From the NCBI GenBank assembly GCA_012931725.1, contig CM022952.1, positions 57,901,089-57,965,088 on the forward strand: DNA of 64,000 bases. Reading direction: 5' to 3'. A program made the translations under genes and the position numbers. The notes below the pieces were generated by a model. It was not told where the DNA came from. It saw only the letters and a list, made by a program, of their open reading frames with translations, and searched no databases. Each line of letters begins with the position of its first letter. The stretch's first letter is position 1. This stretch comes from Litsea cubeba (taxonomy: Eukaryota; Streptophyta; Magnoliopsida; Laurales; Lauraceae). Shown here piece after piece: positions 45,441-57,769 of the stretch.

Positions 45441-45450
45441 TTTTATAGAA
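45441..45450 (-). promoter_or_regulatory. TATA box of the antisense gene
   Basis: On the minus strand TTCTATAAAA is followed by gcaaggagg. It is 123 bases upstream of the ATG at 45318, so transcription would start near 45410 with a 5' UTR of about 90 bases. The repeat arrays at 45520-45760 and 46058-46285 lie upstream of it. Confidence 0.6.
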
Positions 45451-45519
45451 GAGAGCAAACCAAAGAAGGAAAGAAGAAAGAGGTAAGTGTTACTTATTAG
45501 TAACCTTACCAAAAGAAAG

Positions 45520-45760
45520 AAATTAGAAAGATTCTTTCCCAAAAGAAAGATATCTTGAGGGATTCTCTCCCAAAAAGAAATCAATGAGAGATTTTCTCCC
45601 AAAAGATAGGATCAATGAATGATTCTTTCCCAAAGGAAGATATCTTGAGATATTCTCTCCCAAAATAAAGGGAACATGAGAGATTCTCTCCAAGTAAAGA
45701 TATTCTTAGATATTCTCTATCCAAAGGAGATATTTTTAGATATTCTTTCAAAAATGACAC
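45520..45760. repeat. ~35-bp minisatellite upstream of the antisense promoter
   Basis: Six to seven degenerate units around agaTATCTTGAGaGATTCTCTCCCAAAAg. The placement immediately upstream of the antisense TATA box would suit enhancer-like repeats. That role is inference. Confidence 0.65.
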
Positions 45761-46057
45761 CATATGAGAACTAAGCCATTTCAAAAGCTTAAGGTCCCAT
45801 GGGTTAGCCCATATGAGCCAGGTTTGACCACCTAGGCACTAAAATAAAAAATAAAAAAATTTGGGCTTTTAGTCAAAGAGAAATCCCTCTTACCAAGAGC
45901 ATACAAAAATAGTTCCATGCCTCTTTTGAGTTGATTGTACCTTATAAAAGAGAATTCCAAGCCCCATGAGCTTCCACAATCAAACCATCCAGCCTCATCT
46001 ACTAAATTAAGCCAAAATCTTGAAATTGACATTCCGCAAAAATCCAAACCAAATCCT

Positions 46058-46285
46058 GGTCCCCTAACTTGCCACATACAGCTTGTTAGGTCACAAGACC
46101 AAAACCAAAAACCAAAACCTGATCCCCTAAGTGGTCACATACAGCCTGTTAGGTCACAAGATCAAAACCAAAATTGATCCCCCAACATTCCACATACAGC
46201 TTGTTGGGTCACACGGTCAAAACCAAACCCGACCCCCTAACCTGCCACATACAGCCTGTTAGGTCACAAGGTCAAAACCCAAATC
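46058..46285. repeat. 55-62-bp tandem array before the 3' LTR
   Basis: Four units with ccccctaac-tgCCACATACAGC-TGTTAGGTCACA(a/c)g-tcaaaacc; CACATACAGC occurs at 46074, 46136, 46191 and 46246. The array lies between the antisense promoter and the polypurine tract. Confidence 0.85.
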
Positions 46286-46491
46286 CACATCCCAGATGTC
46301 ATCTTCAAAACTTTGCCTCGAGATGGTACGTGATCCCTTTCACTACCATAAAATTCCCCTGGAAGCTCAAAAGGCTACAAATACTAAAAAGAAAGACTGC
46401 TCAAAAATGCTTGGTCAAGTCACAAGCTCTCATTCACAAATCTCTTTGAGGCACATTGACTACAAAAGTTAAGTAATTCGTCACTGCACCT

Positions 46492-46503
46492 CGAGGGGGC
46501 ATT
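46492..46503 (+). other. Polypurine tract
   Basis: cgagggggcatt lies directly before the TGTTGACAC start of the 3' LTR. It primes plus-strand DNA synthesis in LTR elements. Confidence 0.8.
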
Positions 46504-49089
46504 TGTTGACACAAAAAATGTCACTTTGCCGATCCAAAAAGCTACATGAAGTCGCAACCTGCCATAAATAGGCAATGCTACTTCCAAAAAATCAAATCTT
46601 GTCCTAATCAAACAAAAACTACAAGATCCTTCGAGACAGCCAAAAGAGGAGTACACAAGAAGTTTCGGGCCATTTCAAAATCATTTGGCCTAACTTCGCT
46701 TCTCCGGCAGCTGAAAAGGAGCTCTCGGCGGCGAAAACATCGGAGACACCAAATCTTCGATTAGAGCCGATGGATGGTCTCAAAATACATCCAAAAGGCT
46801 CCACGTCAAGTTCCGAGTCAAACCGACAACGTTTGACCCTACATCAACCCTCGAATAGCTAAATCAAGCCTCTCGGCGACAAGAACCACCAGGCCATCAC
46901 TCATCAGATAGAGCACATGGACGGCTTCAAAATGCTTACAAAGGGCTATACGTAAAATTTCAGGTCATTTCGACAACATTTGACCATACTTTGACGCTCG
47001 GAAGTCAAATCAGGCCTCTCGGCGGTGAAGCTCCCCGGGACCATGGTTTCCAATACAGAGCCTATGGATCATCTTAAAATGACTCCAATAGGTTCCCTGT
47101 CAAATTTCAAGTCAATCGGACATCGGTTGACCGCACATCAAGCCGCGACATCTTCATCGCGACAAAAGCAAGTCTACTGGTGATAGGACTCCAAACGGCT
47201 TCAAAACTCAAACAAAAGCCTATGGTTGGTCTTATTTATGGCTCAGGAGGCTTCACCTCAAATCTCAGGTCATTCCGACATCGTTTGGCCTAGTTTCAGC
47301 TTCTGACGGAAAATCGGCAGCTCTGCGCGACAAAGTCTTCGGCTTTCTCAGAAAATTAGAATTGCAAAATAAAATGCAAGGATTCTCATCAGGTTTTCTA
47401 CAGGGAAATCAGGCCAATAAATTGTCAAAAATGTCAAGGAAAAATACAGAAGAAAAAAGAATAAAAAAACAGCAAAAATGGACACAAAACGGTACAAAAA
47501 GAGGGAAAATCCCTCCAGGGTCATAGGCCCCTGCGACCCTGGAGCCCGGGATCGCAGGGAGGGCCCCAGAAACCCCGTTTTTTATCGTTTTTTCGCGATT
47601 CGAAGCATCCGGCCTCTGGTATTTTCCAAAATTCATACTTTTGAGACACCAAATCCTCTTACCGGCATCAAAATCACGGGTCAATCATCAAGAGTATCAA
47701 AATCAACATTGATCGCCAACCGGTCAACCAAAAAAAGTGTGCTTTCTACCCGACCGATCGAGAAATCGACAGGACAGATGGCACCGACCCGCTGTTGGCA
47801 ACCAATACCTGAAGTTACATGGTCATCTGATGCCGATCTACATGAAGATCCATCATTAATCATCGCCAGAAGAATCCCAAAAGACGCGGCACGGCCCGTG
47901 ACTCTTCAACTGCTCGGCGACCACTTAATGTGATTAATTGACTAGCTTTATTACAGTCATTAATCCATTTCTTTGGTCGGCCCAATCAGAAGCAAGCATT
48001 CGGGAGTTACAAGTCAGGAGATTCATGGCATTTAACCCATGAAACTCCTCCCATCATGGCGATTAAAGGTGATTAAAAGCCCTCAATCTCCTCTGGCCAA
48101 TCAGAAGCCAAGAAAAAGGAGTTACAAAATAAAAAATTCAGTCTTGTAACTCCTCCCTTTATGTAGCTTTATGACAATTAAGGCTCATAAATCCTCCTAA
48201 ATGGCTACCTAAAAGCCTATAAATAGGAGAGCATTTCAAAGAATTCCAGATCGGAAAAATCACAGAGATCGGGAAAAAGAAGACAGAACCCAGATCAGAA
48301 AAAAGCACAGAAATCCAGAGAAAGAAAAGAGAGAAAACTCTGCGGAAGTTCTACACCGACCACCGCTATAAGGTGACAGAAGTCCCTTGGGGCGTACCCC
48401 CCCCAAGGTCCTTGCCTTCTCCTTCTGCCTCCAATGGCTTAGACGTGGCTTTTCAGCCCGTCTACTTGGTTTTTTATTGGACATAGGACCTCCTTTTGGT
48501 CTTTGTCCTCTAAAAACCTGAGGTTATAGCCAAGCCAAGCGAATCAATAGCATCCTCTGTTCTCATCTGCATGGATGATGGCGAAGTCCACATATGGCTT
48601 GCGACCGTCAATTTGAACGGATCCCCCACAATCTCCTGAGAAGTTAGATCCTCCTTTTCTTGCTTTTCATTATAGTTTGTGTTTTTTTAAAAAGAGACAA
48701 AAAATACAACTCTTGTCTTTCATTATTAATAAGGATTGTACATCGGCTATAAATGCCAAAATTGGCTATAAACGCCAAAAATCGGCTATAAACGCCAAAA
48801 TCGGCTATAAATGCCAAAAAATCGCCTTTCACGGCAAATCAAGAAAATGTCTCTTTTCTTAAATATATATGTAATGGAAAACTTGAAAGAAGTTGATTTC
48901 CTTTTTACTTGCAAAGGTTGATCTCCGGATCACCACTTGTAATTCCAAGTAAAATAGAAAATCTGGTACACCCACACAAAAGAAATGTTGATGCACGCCT
49001 CTGCCCCCCGGTTACAAAAGGGTCGGACCCAAACGGACTCCCACGTCCGCCGACCTTGGTAGAACCGAGCAGAATGTGCTGGTCCGTCA
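46504..49089 (+). repeat. 3' LTR of the Tat/Ogre-like element
   Basis: 2586 bases, starting TGTTGACACA and ending ...GGTCCGTCA, collinear with the 5' LTR from end to end. It keeps a good TATA box (CTATAAATAG, 48217-48226) and has four GGCTATAAAYGCC units (48741-48820). The flank GTGCT (49090-49094) is the second copy of the target duplication, with one mismatch to GTGCC. Confidence 0.92.
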
Positions 49090-51999
49090 GTGCTAATGAA
49101 GAAGCCCAGAGATATTTTGAAATTCTAGACGATGCACAGACAGAATTGTATCCTGAATATAAGGACTTCAGTAAATTATCCTTTATTGTTGAGTTGTTTT
49201 TGAAGGCATTGAATCAGTGGTCGGACAAGTCCTTCGATATGCTCCTCCAGTTGTTGCATCGAGTGCTCCCATCTGGTGCAAAACTTGCTAAGTCCTACTA
49301 TCAGGCTCGCAAGTTAACTGAAAATTTAGGCTTCACTATGAGACTCTGGATGCATGTCCAAACAATTGTATGCTGTTTAGGAATGAGAATGCCCATCTTG
49401 ATACGTGCATTGTGTGTCAAATTTCGAGATGGAAGGAGGACGGGGTTGGTTACAATCGTCAGATTCGGAATACAACTGTTATCAATCGTGGCAAACTTGT
49501 GAGAGCAAAGCAAGTGAGATATTTCCCACTTAAGCCAAGGCTGAAGAGGCTTTTTATGTCATCAAATATTTCAAAATTGATGAGATGGCATGCTGAGAAT
49601 AGCAGGGACGATGGTAAGTTAACCCATCCAGCAGATTCTTCAGCGTGGAAAGACTTCGATCGGAAGAATCCAGACTTTGCCTTGGATTATCGCAATGTGC
49701 GGCTTGGTTTGGTTGCAGATGGTTTTAGTCCATTCAGATCCATGACTGGGGCAAATCATAGTACGTGGCCAGTGGTTTTAGTACCTTATAATCTCCCACC
49801 ATGGATGTGTATGAAGCAACTTTTCTGATCCTATCCACACTTATTGATGGACCAAGAGGACCAGGGGACAAGATTGATGTATATATGCAACCTTTGATTG
49901 ATGAATTGAATGAATTATGGGCTGATGGTCCGATGATATTTGATGCCGAAAGCAATGAAATGTTTAAACTCCGCTCTGCATTATTGTGGACCATCAACGA
50001 CTTCCCTGCGTATGCTAACTTGTCGGGTTGGAGCACAAAGGGAGAGTTTGCCCGTCCTTGCTGCAATCAGGAGAAGAAGTCAACTTGGTTGAAGCACGAT
50101 AGAAAATGGGCATACACAGGTCATAGATGTTTTCTACCTCCGTTACATAGGTTCAGGCGGGACAAAGTGTCATTTGATGGCACTCGGGAATATGGTCCAG
50201 CACCTCAAACAATGACAGGAGTTGAATTGTTGTCATACCTCGAGCAAGAGAAAATATGTATTGTGTATGATTTTCAAGATTTACTGTCACCCCCGCTCCC
50301 CTCTATTCCCGGTGCAAATAGAAGGCGAAGTCATAATTGGAAGAAAAAAAGTATTTTTTACGAACTACCATACTAGAAAGATAACTTATTGAGGCACAAC
50401 TTAGATGTCATGCACATCGAGAAGAATGTCTGCAAGAATATACTATAGACCATTCTCGGTGTCCAGGGGAAGTCGAAGGATGGTGTCAATGCACGTCGTG
50501 ACTTGAAGAAATGGGCTTGAGAAAACCGTTGCACTTGCAGCTGAGAGAGTCCAACAAGGCATACATGCCTCCTGCACAGTCCATGATGAGTAAAGATGAG
50601 AAAGATGTCTTCCTCTCTGTTCTGAAGGGTGTCAAGTTTCCTGATGGGTACTGTTCAAATATCGCTAAGCGTGTGAACATGAAAGAAAGAACATTACAGG
50701 GTTTGAAGAGTCATGACAATCATATTCTCATTCAACAATTACTGCCTATCTCCATATGGAATTGTTTGCCTAAGAATGTTGTAGCGCCATTGATTGAAGT
50801 TAGTAACTTCTTCAAACAATTGTGTTCTAGAGTTCACCGAATTGATGACCTGAATGGTCTGCAAGAGGGGATTGCTGTGACATTGTGTCATCTAGAAAAA
50901 AAAATTTCACCTGCATTTTTCGATGTCATGGTTCACTTGACCATACACTTAACTAGTGAAGCCCTATTTAGTGGCCCCGTACAATTCAGATGGATGTATC
51001 CGATCGAGAGGTACATGAACACATTGAAGAGGTATGTTCGCAATAGAGCTCGTCCAGAGGCATCAATAGTTAAGGGGTATTTGATGGATGAGTGCACCAA
51101 TTTCTGCGCAACATGTCTTAATGATAATATTGAAACAAAGTTAACTAGGCCCTCGCGGATTAATGATGGTCTAGTTGGGGAGGGCACTCCAATTGATCTC
51201 AACAATATTGAGTGGATTCAAGCTCACTGGTGGGTCTTGTTCAACATCCCATCTATTGTGGCTTTGACTTAGTAAGTTATCACTCATTCATAAGAGTAAC
51301 TTGTCGATTCTATTGTTTAACTTATCATACTTGTCATTAAACACGTGTTATGCATCGCAGGACACACATCGATGAGCTAAAACGGGACATGCCTTGTGCT
51401 ACAGAGAATCAAATTCATCAGTCCCATTATCGGTTATTTCATGAGTGGTTCAAGAATCACGTACTTATTCAATCATTAGGAGTAGTTTCACTTGTTACTG
51501 TCATATTACTATCATGTAGTGATATTCAGTGATTACATGCGTTGCGTAGGTGTGTAACTTACGAAGAACCAACGAACCTAATTTGACCAATGAAATGAAC
51601 CAGTTAGCTGATGGTCCCTTTATAACGGCCCGACGTTACACAACTTGTGATTTCAATGGTTTTCGATTTCGCATCAAGGATGTGGATGAGAAGCGAGCGA
51701 CGCAAAATAGTGGGCTCGATTGTCCATCTGTCGATGCTGGTTACTACTATGGCCGGTTGACAGATATTATTGAAGTTGTATACAATCACGGGTTGAAATT
51801 TATATTGTTTAAGTGTAATTGGGTGGATCCCATCAGAGGGGTGAAAACAGATAATTACCAGTTTACATTGGTAAATTTTAACAATTTATTACATCGTGAG
51901 GATCGAATAAGTGCCGAACCCTACAAACTGTCCTCAATGGCGGAGCAAGTTTACTATGTCAGAGATCCGAAAAATCCTAACTGGAAGGTTGTAGTTTAA
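49090..51999 (+). pseudogene. CACTA TNP2-type transposase, main part
   Basis: TNP2 is the transposase of CACTA elements. The reading resumes after the retrotransposon: DAQTELYPEYKDFSKLSF, CIVCQISRWKEDG, VRYFPLKPRLKRLFMSS, RNVRLGLVADGFSPF, WPVVLVPYNLPPWMCMKQ, LLWTINDFPAYANLSGWSTKG, HNLDVMHIEKNV; then the DUF4218-type region (50511-51271; MVHLTIHLTSEA, FRWMYPIERYMNTLKRYVRN), an intron (51272-51360, GTAAGT...AG), and a DUF4216-type C-terminus (51540-51999; YYGRLTDIIEVVYN). Frameshifts near 49330, 49830 and 50510, and TAG at about 50374 and 50444 (one fits Trp), make it non-functional. Exon borders are otherwise standard. Confidence 0.88.
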
Positions 52000-52269
52000 A
52001 TGTCTAGGAGGGGGGTGTATCAGATTGAATGTGATGAGCCATATATTGATGCATTCGCCCAACAAGTTCTTGACTAGAATGCAGTTATTCAACGTGATGA
52101 AGATGTTAATTGGGTTCGTGATACCATTGAAGGAGATACATTTGACTTACATGACCAGTGAAAGATTGAGAAGTAATTCACCAATGTTAAATTTCAGTGT
52201 AAATAATTTTTAAATGTTAATTTCAATTATCTATTTAAATTAATTTATCTTACAAACATTTGAACAGAT

Positions 52270-54090
52270 ATGTCGGGACGTAAGAGGAGAGATCGTCCGC
52301 TGATGATGGACGAGCTACTGCGCCAGTCCCAGGCCAGCACGCCATCTGGGGACAGTAGACCTACATCTGGTGCCACCCAACCTAGTTCGATGGCCTCACC
52401 GAGTAGGCCATCGACCTCTCATTCGAGTCCATCGACTGCTCCACCTTCACCATCTCGGCCAGCAGCAGCCGATACACAGACCGGTATAAGTTTATTTAAT
52501 TAAAACATTTTAATTCCAGCAAATTATTTTATTTCAATTTAATTAGATTATCTCTTATTTGAACAGGTTCTGTGAGCACGGGCTCATCTACCAGCAGGGG
52601 GAGAGGCCCTGCTAGAGGGATCCGGACGTGGAATTTCGGTCATCCCATTGACGGGGCATTTGATGAGACATACCACCCGGTGGGTCCGCTCGCTCGCCAG
52701 CTCATCAGCCAGTTGAAACATATGGTCCGGGATCCACATGCATTCCCTTTGACTACACTTGATTGGGAGGCATTCCCGGTGGAATCATTGGATCGTATCT
52801 GGACGCAAGTTAAGGTAATAATTTAACATTTCTCCGCAGGATGTGTCAATTTAAACCATAACTAAATGAAAAATTATTTGTCCTTTTCAGGATAATTTGA
52901 GGGCATGTCCTGAGCTCTTCCGGCCAGTTTGCATGTCGAAGTGCCGGAAGATGTGGAAGGATCATAAAAATAAAATGAAAATGCAGCATTGGAAGCCACA
53001 CCAGGATGCCCCCGACATACTTGAGCGAGTTCCGACGGGCATTCTCCCGGATCAGTGGACTCAGCTCGTCCGGTACTGGACGAGCGAGGAGCAAAGGTGA
53101 GAAACTTGTATGTACCTTTTTATTTTCATTTTAACAGTTTATTAGTGACTATTGTAACTAACAAAAATTAATTGATAAATTATTAAAATAGAGCGAGGCG
53201 GATACAAATGCGCGAAACCACGCAATGCAGGGTCCCGCACACAGGTTGGGGACTCGACACATCACCCAGGTCCCCCATGAGGAAAAAAAGTTAGATCGTA
53301 TATGTAATTTTTATTATTTTCATTTTGTATGATATTATACTAATAATATAATTCTCAACCAAACAGCTGCGTTCCAAGGGCGATCCGATCGACAGGATGT
53401 CCGTATAAATGCTTTCTCGAGACCCTCGCCACCCGGAGGTTGCAGCTATCATCGTAAGTTTTTATATTGAACCACTTAAAATATTCGTCTATTAATATGT
53501 CTTGTTATGCATAATAATATATTAAATGAATCAACTACGCAGGCCCAGTATCAGTCACGCCTGGAGCAGTTGCCCGAGGACTGGCGAAGTTAGCCATCGT
53601 GGAGGGATGAGATATTCCACTCCATCGTTGGCCGGGACAGGCACGGATACACGCTCACGTATGGGACGGGTATTCCACGCTCACACATTGCGCGAGAGGA
53701 GTCATCCGGTGCTAGCTCCTCCCAGGGCTTGCGCTACCGTACAGATGTGGAGGTCGAGGAGTTGCTGCAGTCCATGAAGGCAGCGATCAGGGAGGAGATG
53801 AGGGCCAAGATGAGAGCAGAGTTGGTAGAGCTGGAGGCTCGTCTATCACAGAGTCGCGGCCCGCTCTCTTCAGACCAAACACCCACTACTCAGGTTAGTA
53901 AGAAAAAAATTTGTACATTTAAATTGTCAATTATGTCATTGATGTGTCAATATTTATGTTTTTTTTAATTGTTTTTAACTGTATATTAAATAATTACAGG
54001 CACCTGACGCTGGCAGCGGCCACAGGGCGAGACATGACTCAGTTGGAGAGGGCAGTCATGATCCAGCAGGCTCGACTAATCCTGACCAGG
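52270..54090 (+). pseudogene. CACTA second gene, TNPA-like (Transposase_24 / Ptta-En-Spm family)
   Basis: Seven exon-like pieces with GT-AG borders run from ATG 52270: about 52270-52483, 52567-52814, 52891-53097, 53191-53290, 53366-53451, 53543-53893 and 54000-54090. Exon 1 is Ser/Pro-rich; exon 2 has WNFGHPIDGAFDETYHPVGP; exon 3 has KCRKMWKDHKNKMK; exon 6 has QYQSRLEQLPEDW, then FHSIVGRDRHGYTLTYGTG and a Glu/Arg coiled coil. This is the layout of the plant transposase Ptta/En/Spm family, which binds sub-terminal repeats in related elements. At least two stops (about 53401 and 53590) indicate decay. Confidence 0.75.
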
Positions 54091-55428
54091 TATATAATTT
54101 TTTTTTTTAATTCAAGATTTTAATTAGCCTCTGTATACAATCACCGAGCAAACGGGCTCCGGTGAGTTACATTCATCCATTAAAAGAAGAAAAGTTCCCA
54201 CATTTTTTGATGAATCCAAGAATATAGTAACCAAGCGAATCTACAAGAAATATAAGCAAGTAACTAGTTTTATGTAAAATTTAAATCCTATATCCTTTCT
54301 CTAGTCTTTGATGACACCCATTTTACTTTTGCAAGATGAATGATTAGATTTTTTTCCCAGTACCACACATGTCACTTGCTATCATATGTGGTTTATTCTA
54401 ATATATGTACAGGGGATTGATTACATAAGTTTGACCACACCATGCATTAAAACAAGGTTGAATCAAATCTGTGCATGTTCAGTCCACTTTGTGAAGATCC
54501 AAAACATTCATTTAAATTTCATAAGATGCTTTTGTATTAGACTGTAGACATCATTTTCTGTTGCAATTCGGATTAGACTCATTTTCTATTGCGATTGAGA
54601 TTAGACTGTAGACATCATTTTCTATTGCGATTGGGCTGACTGGAAATGTTTGTCCTGACTTTGTGACTATTTTAAAAACCCAAGTGCTATGAAAATATTT
54701 AGGAAGATGCATATACCTCATCTAGACATAAGAGATTATCTTGGTAAACTATATCTCTCTCTGTATTTTTTATATTTATGCTATCCTTAGTTTATTCTTC
54801 TTGTATTTGTTTTGCTCTAATATATGTGTGTTTGCTATTTATTGCTCTAACATTTGGGACAGTGAGAATTTTCTTGTGGCCATACTCATTTGTGTGGTGC
54901 CCAATGTGGTTTCATTTACTTTAATGGGTTTGTTGCTAAAGTGACAACACAAAGTGATATTGGAATATGAACCAACACAATAGTCCAATATACTACTATA
55001 AATAACACTAAATGCAACCAAAAGAAAAGAAACACAAGCGAATACAGGTCTACATGTGATAAATCCATATGTTTAAATCGCATAGTAATTGCTATGGAGA
55101 ATTTGGAACCCAGATCTGATTCCATCTTTTCGTGTTCTTTCTGTTTCAATTGTTTCCATCGTAGTATGTTTTCTAGTTTTTGTATGCTTTCCTGCTGTAT
55201 TGTGAAAAATAAGAACGTAAGTGCTTTTATGTGGTAGGAGCGTTAAAGATAGATTGGGCTTAGACATAGCATCTATTTTGTTTCCTCTCACTGCTGATGT
55301 TGTCTAAGCTATGAATATGTTTTTGAATTATGTACAATGATTTTGAAAACTGTTGCATTTTCTGAGGCAGACTGTCTCTGCTTTGCTCCTTAATTGTTAC
55401 ATTGATTCTTGCTAATCGATTACTTGTG

Positions 55429-55479
55429 GTTGAAAGATTGCCTGAAGAAATGAATGATATGAAGATAAGGGATGATAAG
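55429..55479 (+). pseudogene. SHAGGY/GSK3-like kinase, N-terminal exon fragment
   Basis: The 51 bases encode VERLPEEMNDMKIRDDK, which matches the well-conserved N-terminal segment of plant SHAGGY-related (GSK3) kinases just before the kinase domain. It is followed at once by a GT (gtagatgg), where the family has an exon border. Upstream sequence does not give the usual N-terminus. The intervening exon before the TISYMAE exon at 57770 was not seen. Confidence 0.75.
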
Positions 55480-56923
55480 GTAGATGGTGTAGAAAATGCT
55501 CTTGTAGGATTTTTAATTTGGTGTCCATGAGTGTTATACATTCTTGATCATTTCTTATCGTGAAGAAGCCCAATAGGGTCGCCAAGGGGAAAGGAGATGT
55601 GGAGATTGTCTTTCCTTGCGGTAATTTAGATCATTTGGAAGGAAAGAAATCCAAGTTATTTTAAAGGGGTTGCAAAGGAAGATAGCATTTTCTTAGGAGA
55701 GAATTAAATTCACAGTTGCCTCTTGAGTGTCATCTAACAGTTCCTTCAAAGGGTATTCAATAGACCAGATTGTTAGAAATTGGAGAGAAGTGGCCTGCCT
55801 TTGATTAGAGTCTTTTGTCCTCTCCTATGTGGTCTTGTTAGCTGTTTTTGCTTTGGTTTGTTGTTGTTTTTTGGCTGGTTGTGTTCCTTGTGGTGTGGTG
55901 GACAATATAATTCTCTTGTACTGTTTTTCTCTCTTTTAATGAAAGTTACCATTCAAAAAAAATAATAACACACTCAAGATGTCTGTTAGCCTGCACAATG
56001 ACAAGAGCCCTAGACAATGACCTTTACCAATTAGTTAATAGCACAAAATCTCCCCCCTCTATATATAGCTTTCTTTGTCCAATTTTCATAATAAAAAGGT
56101 TTGGTTTTCATCCTAAATAGTGCCTTCCCAATCAATTACTGCTGCACCGATTGCCATTAATTTGTTGATGTTGTTGTTACTACCATGGTGGTTGGGTATA
56201 GGGTAGTGAAACTGTTTTAAAAAAAATAAAAAAAAGGGAGATAGCAGCAAAGGAAATAACTTCCAACATTGCAGAAAGAGGAATAGCAGCAAAGAAAATA
56301 ACTCCCAACACTGCATACTTGACAATACTATGTGTATTCAGAAGCTTTTCACCCTAAAAGTCACCAATGGCCCTTTTCCTATTTCATTTGAACTCCTAGC
56401 TATTCGTGGTCATAAGGGTTTTATTGATGGAGTGTCAAAGATGTGAGGAGTGAATGGTGTAAGGTGGAGATACTGATGTGCCCCCATTTTTCTTTCAGAA
56501 TTTAATTTCATAAGGAAGTAACTATTCAAGAAGAAGATTAATTTGGGCATGGATAATTACTTCCTCAAATGCAATGGGCATTAATTTGGGCAAAAGACTA
56601 GCTCATTTGGTTTTGTAGGAAGACCTCAAAGCAAACAAGATTTTTGATTCTGCCAATCAAAAAAAAAAAAAAAATCACCCAGTAACTCTAATGTCACCTA
56701 CATGTAAAACAAGTTAACCAAACTCAAAAATCCTGATTTTGCATAAACAGATGCGAAGAGCCAAACAACCTAAAGGATCCCATTCTGCCCATCAATCAAA
56801 CTGATACGAAAACACCAGCCTATGCACTATATGAATTCAGGCAAGATGCACGCACGCTCCACTGCATACACGCCCAGAAACACAGCAGTGCATAATAGAG
56901 AAAGATGAACAAAAAAGATAAAG

Positions 56924-56924
<1 letters not shown>

Positions 56925-56989
<65 letters not shown>
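56925..56989. repeat. (GA)n microsatellite
   Basis: About 65 bases of uninterrupted GA. On the minus strand it makes a Leu/Ser-repeat ORF that is not a gene. Confidence 0.95.
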
Positions 56990-56992
<3 letters not shown>

Positions 56993-57769
56993 AGTGGCTA
57001 CAATCGTCGCAGCAGCCGCTGCTGCTGCTTCTTCTCTTGTTTTTTTTTCTTCCTTCTCTCGCTCCACTCTGTTTTTAACAATCTTTGGACCATCCGACGC
57101 ATATAGGGATTTTAATGGTCTTAATCAGAAGGATTTTGATTTTTTTATCAACTAATTGTGATTTTCAAATTGTCATCAATTTCTCAAGAAAAAGGATGCT
57201 AAATAAACAAAGTTATAGAATAGAGGTGCTTGAGAGGTTCCTCCTATGCAAGAGAAAGGTGAGGTCCTTCATTTATAGAATCTTGGATGATATGGAACTG
57301 AATGGAGGAGAATTAGGTACTTTGGCTGATGCCCTGTCATTAAATATGTGGTCAAGTTAGTCATATCCTTACATGTTCAATCTAGGATAGGTGCCAACTC
57401 ATGTTAACCATGTTAAAAGTCCATGGCCTTCCAATCCATGAACCCTTGACCACTTCTATATACTGCTTATGATGCAACCAAAGAGACAAAAGGGAGATTG
57501 GTGCAACAGTAGCCTTTTGATTGGACAATTTCATATTATTACACCCACCCACACACACATTCCAAATTTCTTAAGATCCTTTTTCAAAGATCGGATCACA
57601 CACGCGGCTTTCTGGTGACACCAATGATGCGTTGCCATGTGGCTACGAGTTCACAAATCAGAATGAAATATTTCAATTGTGTTACGAGCTCATCAATCTG
57701 TCATGGTTCATGTCTCTATTTCTTTATTAGCACATGATTTCTTTTAACAAGGCTTTTTTTTTATGGCAG

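Larger units (their letters stand above)
28900..49089 (+). mobile_element. Complete 20.2-kb Tat/Ogre-like Ty3/gypsy retrotransposon
   Basis: Two LTRs of 2567 and 2586 bases, both starting TGTTGACAC and ending in CA, are flanked by GTGCC (28895-28899) and GTGCT (49090-49094). Inside, in order: primer-binding site, long leader, gag, aspartic protease, G-patch, reverse transcriptase, RNase H, a second (archaeal-type) RNase H, integrase, repeat-rich 3' region, an antisense five-exon gene, two tandem arrays and a polypurine tract. Size, dual RNase H and antisense gene point to the Tat lineage (the group with Ogre and Retand). Removing it restores the TNP2 gene. By eye the first ~250 aligned LTR bases show about ten substitutions plus two indels, so it is not recent. 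Many stops make it non-autonomous now. Confidence 0.92.
23142..54117 (+). mobile_element. CACTA (En/Spm-type) DNA transposon, 3' end not found
   Basis: The 5' end is the inverted-repeat start CACTACTAAAAATC at 23142, inserted in chromovirus gag after GTA (probable 3-base duplication). Palindromic sub-terminal repeats follow. The element carries a TNP2-type transposase gene (28510-28899, resuming 49090-51999) and a second TNPA-like gene (52270-54090), both plus strand in the usual order. A 20.2-kb retrotransposon splits TNP2. I did not find the opposite end (expected GATTTTTAGTAGTG), so 54117 is only the last base tied to the TNPA-like gene. The element may extend to the GSK3 fragments and satellite beyond. 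Confidence 0.85.

Noticed and set aside
44973..45602. 209-codon Phe/Leu-rich minus ORF resembling a membrane protein
   Set aside because: Translation of A-rich intron 1 and promoter of the antisense gene; low-complexity poly-Phe.
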